Source: an uncultured Oscillospiraceae bacterium
Lineage (GTDB): Bacteria > Bacillota > Clostridia > Oscillospirales > Oscillospiraceae
Length of the DNA stretch: 64,000 bases
NCBI GenBank assembly: GCA_934569045.1
Contig: CAKTJX010000003.1
Coordinates: 1 to 64,000, forward strand
Direction: 5' to 3'
This document shows positions 60,403 through 64,000 of this stretch, piece by piece. The position numbers were made by a program, and so were the translations under genes. Numbering within the stretch: position 1 is the stretch's first letter; every line of letters starts with the position of its first letter. A model generated the notes under the pieces. The model saw only the letters and a list, made by a program, of their open reading frames with translations, was not told the origin of the DNA and made no database searches.

Positions 60403-61266
60403 CTAGGTATGTTTGCTCTTCAGCGCCTCCGCAATCCGGCGGCGGTAGTCCCGTGCCTGGTCCAGATCCCGGCGGGAGTACTCGGAGAAGAGCACATCCA
60501 GCAGGTACATCTGGGCAATCCGGGCCGCCACGGAGCCGGACTGCATGGGGCTCTCGTTGGCGCCGCACTGGAGCACAAAATCCGCGATCTGGGCGCCGGG
60601 GGAATTGGGGAACCGGGTCACCAGAACCACCTTCGCCCCCCGGTCCCGGGCAATGGCCGTGATCTCCAGCACATCCCGGGTGGAGCCGGAGTAGGAGAAG
60701 AAGAAGATCACATCGCCGGGGTCCATCACCGAGGCCGCCATGGCCTGCATATGGGAGTCCTCCACCGGGCGGAATTTATTGCTCACCGTGGAAAACAGGT
60801 GGGCCGCCTCTCGGGCAATTAGCATGGAGCCCCCCTGGCCCATGCACAGCACCTGCCGGGCCTGGTGCAGCAACGTTGCCACCTGGGACACCACCGCCAG
60901 ATCCAGCACCTCCATGGTCTGCACCATGGCCTCTGTGTTGGCCCGGTACAGCTTCTTTGCCATGGTCTGCAAATCGTCCGCAGGCCCCACCTGGCCGCTT
61001 AGGGGGGTATCCCCCAGTCTTGCCTGGGCCATGGCATTGGCCACCGCCAGCTTCAGCAGCGGGAAGCTCTTATAGCCCATATGCCGGGAAAACCGGGAGA
61101 CAGTGGCCTCCGCCACGCCGCTGGCCCGGGCCAGCTCCGAAATGGACAGCTGAACCACCTTCTCCTGATTGGCCAGAATGAAGTCCGCCAGCCGCTTCTC
61201 CGCGGGGGTCAGAGAATAGTAGTCGCTGCCGATTTTCAGAATCACGCTTTGCTGCTTCTCTTCCAT
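60403..61266 (-). CDS. RpiR/MurR-type regulator with SIS domain
   Basis: 287 aa. N-terminal HTH_6 domain (YYSLTPAEKRLADFILANQE; LARASGVAEATVSRFSRHMG) and a C-terminal SIS sugar-phosphate domain (about 125-270, QVLCMGQGGSMLIAREAAHL; FFFSYSGSTRDVLEITAIA). Senses a phosphorylated sugar. Cotranscribed 60 bases after the AGE-type epimerase, which it likely controls. Confidence 0.92.
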   Translation of the reverse strand: MEEKQQSVILKIGSDYYSLTPAEKRLADFILANQEKVVQLSISELARASGVAEATVSRFSRHMGYKSFPLLKLAVANAMAQARLGDTPLSGQVGPADDLQTMAKKLYRANTEAMVQTMEVLDLAVVSQVATLLHQARQVLCMGQGGSMLIAREAAHLFSTVSNKFRPVEDSHMQAMAASVMDPGDVIFFFSYSGSTRDVLEITAIARDRGAKVVLVTRFPNSPGAQIADFVLQCGANESPMQSGSVAARIAQMYLLDVLFSEYSRRDLDQARDYRRRIAEALKSKHT

Positions 61267-61326
61267 AATTGATCTCCTACAAAAAGCGCCGGGGCCGAAG
61301 CACGGTCCCGGCGATTCGGGTTCTTG

Positions 61327-62529
61327 TTATCTTGCCAGCAGTTCGCCCAGCATCAGATCGGTCATGATCAGCATTCTGGGCAGATGGAAGGGGCCCTTGA
61401 AGGTAGAGCCCTTCGTGGAAGGCATGGTAGGCTTGCCGTCCCGGCGCAGGTAGCCGTACCACTCGCCGGCCTCCGCGTCGGAGAAGTGCTCCTTGCAGTA
61501 GTCCATGGTGCGGAAGTACCAATCCAGGTACTCCTCCTTGCCAGTATCCCGGTACAGCATCAGAGAGGAGATCAGGATCTCGTCATGAGGCCACCACAGC
61601 TTCATGTCGTGCTCGTAGGCCTCGGGAGGATTGCCCAGGCAGTCCACAAAGTACAGCAGACCCTGGTACTCCTCGTCCCAGCCGGCCTTGATGGCCCAGT
61701 TGAAGATCTCCTCGGCCTTGCCCACCAGCTCCTTGTTGCCGGTGCGCTTGGCATGCTCCAGCAGGAACCACACGCCCTCGATGTCGTGGCCGGGGTTCAC
61801 AATACGGCCCTCGGTGTAGTCCAGGTTGGCCTCGCCGTTGGGGCCCACGTTCTCCAGGACACAGTGCAGCTCTGGATGGACATGGTACTTGAAGATATCG
61901 TCCACGCAGCCCTGGGCGCGCTCTTCATACAGTGCCTTGTTCTCCGGGTCTACCCGCAGCATGACGGAGGTCACGTTCAGATAGATCATGGGCAGGCCGA
62001 AGGCACGGCCGCTGCGGGTTTCGGGAATGGTCTTGGGGCCCAGGCCGGTGGGGTCCTTGGCGCCGTGCCACAGATCCCAGTAGATGTTGTAGGCCTTCTT
62101 GGCCCGCTCCAGGCACTCCTTCTCCCCGGTCACACCGTAGTACTCGGCGTTGGCGATGGCGTAGAAGGCCTCAGAGAAGTAATACCGGCGCTGACGCAGG
62201 GGCTTGCCGTCGGCGGTGACGGTGAAGTACATTCTGCCGTCAGCCTCGGGGTTGATGCAGTACTTTTCCATGAAGTCCAGGCAGCTCTTGGAAGCCTCCA
62301 GCCACTCCTTCTTCACACCGTACACATGGCACAGGTACGCGAAAATCCAGCCGCACCGGCCCTGCATCCATACGCTCTTATCCGTAGAATAGACCCGGCC
62401 GTAGCGGTCCAGGCAGGTGTACACGCCGCCGTGCTCCTTGTCCATGCCGTTTCTCAGCCAGAAGTCCGCGCAGACAGCCAGCTCCTTTTCGGTCCAGGCC
62501 TTTGCCTGCTGTAATTTAACCTTGTCCAT
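61327..62529 (-). CDS. AGE family sugar 2-epimerase
   Basis: 400 aa from the ATG at 62529 behind AGGAGGG. (alpha/alpha)6-barrel protein of the N-acylglucosamine 2-epimerase/cellobiose 2-epimerase family: WMQGRCGWIFAYLCHVYGVK, RRYYFSEAFYAIANAEYYG, NPGHDIEGVWFLLEHAKR (catalytic His) and WWPHDEILISSLMLY. Swaps configuration at C2 of GlcNAc/ManNAc, mannose or cellobiose; which one cannot be told. No nan genes are near. Confidence 0.87.
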   Translation of the reverse strand: MDKVKLQQAKAWTEKELAVCADFWLRNGMDKEHGGVYTCLDRYGRVYSTDKSVWMQGRCGWIFAYLCHVYGVKKEWLEASKSCLDFMEKYCINPEADGRMYFTVTADGKPLRQRRYYFSEAFYAIANAEYYGVTGEKECLERAKKAYNIYWDLWHGAKDPTGLGPKTIPETRSGRAFGLPMIYLNVTSVMLRVDPENKALYEERAQGCVDDIFKYHVHPELHCVLENVGPNGEANLDYTEGRIVNPGHDIEGVWFLLEHAKRTGNKELVGKAEEIFNWAIKAGWDEEYQGLLYFVDCLGNPPEAYEHDMKLWWPHDEILISSLMLYRDTGKEEYLDWYFRTMDYCKEHFSDAEAGEWYGYLRRDGKPTMPSTKGSTFKGPFHLPRMLIMTDLMLGELLAR

Positions 62530-62647
62530 TTCAAAACCCTCCTGTGGTTTTATGAAGGGCACCCCGAAAGCCCGGAGGAGCACACGGTTTCTCGTCCAAA
62601 TCCCCCAAAACAGGCCGACGATGGTTGCCTGAAAATGTTACAATTCA

Positions 62648-62676
62648 ATAGTACCATTCCCGTTTCCTTTTTTCAA
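62648..62676 (-). promoter_or_regulatory. Promoter of the AGE-RpiR operon
   Basis: Minus strand TTGAAA (62676-62671), 17 bp, TACTAT (62653-62648). The stretch 62530-62845 otherwise holds only the divergent tRNA promoter and A/T-rich tracts. Confidence 0.75.
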
Positions 62677-62776
62677 GAGCTTTTTTTCATTTTCTCTTTT
62701 TTTCGGTACATATTTTCTTTTCCCGTGGGCATTCTAAGGATGTCGGAAAAATTTTTCCAAAAAAGAAAAATAGTTC

Positions 62777-62804
62777 TTGACTTTTTCGCTTTCGGTGCTA
62801 TAAT
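62777..62804 (+). promoter_or_regulatory. tRNA-Gln promoter
   Basis: TTGACT (62777-62782), 16 bp, TATAAT (62799-62804). Confidence 0.9.
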
Positions 62805-62845
62805 ACCCATGTTGCTTGTGACGCAGTGCCAAGCGGCCCACAAAT

Positions 62846-62919
62846 AGAGGATTTGTGTAACGGTAGCACACCGGACTCTGACTCCGTTTGCGGGGGTTCG
62901 AATCCCTCATCCTCTGCCA
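62846..62919 (+). tRNA. tRNA-Gln (anticodon CUG)
   Basis: Acceptor AGAGGAT pairs with ATCCTCT, discriminator G, encoded CCA. D-arm TGTG/CACA, anticodon arm CCGGA-CTCTGAC-TCCGT-like with anticodon CTG, T-arm GGGGG-TTCGAAT-CCCTC. 74 bases. Confidence 0.96.
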
Positions 62920-62955
62920 AGAAGAGATACCCAATCGGGTGTCTCTTCTTTTTTT
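62920..62955 (+). terminator. tRNA-Gln terminator
   Basis: AAGAAGAGATACC pairs with GGGTGTCTCTTCTT around CAATC; seven T follow. Confidence 0.9.
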
Positions 62956-62999
62956 GCGCAAAAAGCAATTGAATGCCCGGTTACACGTATAACCTAAAA

Positions 63000-63044
63000 A
63001 AGGGAGCCCCAACCTTCCCCAAGGGGAAGGTTGGGGCTCCCCTT
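63000..63044. repeat. Perfect 21-bp palindrome
   Basis: AAGGGAGCCCCAACCTTCCC and complement with a two-base centre. No T-tract and no gene end next to it; probably a REP-type palindrome. Confidence 0.7.
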
Positions 63045-63099
63045 TGGGGGTATACGTTCAACGGAGCAATTTCTCGCTTCTGATTCATGCCATCCATAG

Positions 63100-63137
63100 A
63101 AAAGCGGTATGCACTTCTCCCCGTGCATACCGCTTTT
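63100..63137 (-). terminator. Terminator of the aminotransferase gene
   Basis: AAAAGCGGTATGCAC pairs perfectly with GTGCATACCGCTTTT around eight bases, directly after the stop codon. Confidence 0.9.
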
Positions 63138-63139
63138 GA

Positions 63140-64000
63140 TCATCTTCTGTGTTCGTCCAGGAAGTCCCCCAGGTCCTCCATGGCCCTCGTGATCCGTTCC
63201 GGCTCCGGCAGCATGACGATGCGGAAGCGCAGGTCCTCGAACCAGTCGAAGCCATGGCCTGGGATTACCAGAACATGCTTCTCGTGGAGGAAGCGCATGG
63301 CGAAATCCTCGTCACTTTCAAAGTCAAATACGCCCTTTTCCAGGCAGGGGAACAGGTAGAACGCCGCCCGGTTGGGGACCAGACTCACCCCGGGAATCTT
63401 CTTCAGGCCCTCCACCGTGGCCCTGCTCTGCTCATAGAGCCGGCCGCCGGGGGCCATCATGGTCCGGGTGCTCTCCCGGTCCTGCAGGGCCGCGGGGATC
63501 ACCAGCTGGGTCAGTGTGTTGCCGCACAGGCGCATGGCCGCCAGGGCCGTCACGCCCTGCTCCACCTGGGCCAGCTCCTCCTTGGGGCCGGAGAATACCA
63601 TCCAGCCGCAGCGGAAGCCGCAGATGATGTGGGACTTGGACAGGCCGTTAAAGGTCACACAGGGCAGGTCCGGTGCCAGCGCCGCCATGGAATAATTGGG
63701 GATTCCCTCCATCACCAGCCGATCATAAATTTCGTCCGCCAGCAGCAGTAGGTGATTTTCTCTGGCGAGCTGGGCAATGTCCAGCAGGGTCTGCTTGCTG
63801 TATACCGCGCCGGTGGGATTGTTGGGGTTGATCACCAGGATGGCCTTGGTGCGGCTTGTGATCTTGCTTCGCATATCCTCCAGGTCCGGGTTCCAGGCGT
63901 TTTTCGGGTCGCAGCGGTAGTAGACGGGTTTTCCGCCGCCCAGATAGGTATTGTTGCTCCACAGGGAGTAGCAGGGAGAGGGCACCAGCACCTCGTCCCC
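63140..64000 (-). CDS. Class I/II PLP aminotransferase, N-terminus outside window
   Basis: The C-terminal 286 residues are present and the frame is still open at 64000 (GDEVLVPSPCYSLW). PLP-site motifs: INPNNPTGAVYSKQTL, LLLADEIYDRLV, the Schiff-base Lys in NGLSKSHIICGFRCGWM, and a C-terminal substrate Arg in LRFRIVMLP. The pattern fits the AlaA/AlaC alanine-aminotransferase-like group. Transfers amino groups between alanine or a similar amino acid and 2-oxoglutarate. Confidence 0.9.
   Translation of the reverse strand, partial: GDEVLVPSPCYSLWSNNTYLGGGKPVYYRCDPKNAWNPDLEDMRSKITSRTKAILVINPNNPTGAVYSKQTLLDIAQLARENHLLLLADEIYDRLVMEGIPNYSMAALAPDLPCVTFNGLSKSHIICGFRCGWMVFSGPKEELAQVEQGVTALAAMRLCGNTLTQLVIPAALQDRESTRTMMAPGGRLYEQSRATVEGLKKIPGVSLVPNRAAFYLFPCLEKGVFDFESDEDFAMRFLHEKHVLVIPGHGFDWFEDLRFRIVMLPEPERITRAMEDLGDFLDEHRR

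Noticed and set aside
1..64000. CRISPR array or restriction-modification/defence cluster
   Set aside because: No regularly spaced direct repeats and no cas, methylase, nuclease-defence or Abi-type genes were seen.

Overview
The window looks like a chromosome segment of an anaerobic gut-type Firmicute, probably Clostridia/Oscillospirales. The reasons are GC-rich coding DNA with Gram-positive AAGGAGG ribosome sites and TTGACA/TATAAT promoters, a guanine-class riboswitch before xpt, PyrK/PyrD, Hcp, DcuC-type carriers and dispersed GC-rich palindromic repeats. The genus cannot be fixed from sequence reading alone.

Layout. (1) 1-1202 is the right end of an integrated element: three small phage/ICE-type genes, an AT-rich end with three hairpins, and an attR made of the 3' part of a tRNA-Thr(CGU). 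(2) 1.3-9.2 kb holds an orphan Xre gene, a decapitated GNAT, a DUF2284 gene, an ECF sigma/membrane anti-sigma pair with its own ECF promoter, an AGCS symporter, and a three-gene operon (exported protein, NAGPA-type protein, Lgt-like membrane protein). (3) 9.5-11.5 kb is a small AT-richer island (lipoprotein, Xre-TM, two membrane proteins). (4) prfC and a DUF5662 gene follow. (5) 14-31 kb is a sugar-acid region: D-lyxose isomerase, four enolase-superfamily dehydratases, an HSL-type esterase, two LysR regulators, two SLC13-like permeases, a DcuC-type carrier, a URO-D-type methyltransferase and a PucR/CdaR regulator. It contains a deleted second copy of the lyxose isomerase with its control region, and a LysR remnant whose promoter now faces the CdaR gene.

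(6) 31-35 kb has a two-component system diverging from an acyltransferase-PAP2 operon; both promoters carry the same 11-bp-phased direct repeat. (7) Ferredoxin plus hybrid-cluster protein. (8) 37-43 kb is purine salvage: riboswitch-xpt followed by a BMP-type nucleoside ABC transporter. (9) YhaM nuclease and the pyrimidine operon pyrC-carB-pyrK-pyrD-pyrF-pyrE-pyrB. PyrB carries a fused PyrI-type zinc domain, and a repeat sits between pyrC and carB. (10) pgi, a small P-loop protein, MATE, a 33-aa ORF, a MacB/FtsX-like ABC pair, an AGE epimerase-RpiR operon, tRNA-Gln(CUG) and a truncated aminotransferase.

Several repeat families punctuate the intergenic spaces. The most striking is a ~180-nt element found twice, each time directly after a stop codon, with compensatory base changes in its stems. 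The best candidates for undescribed biology are the sugar-acid locus with its duplicated operator, the structured 3'-UTR repeat, the phased-repeat regulon of the two-component system, and the PyrB-zinc-domain fusion.
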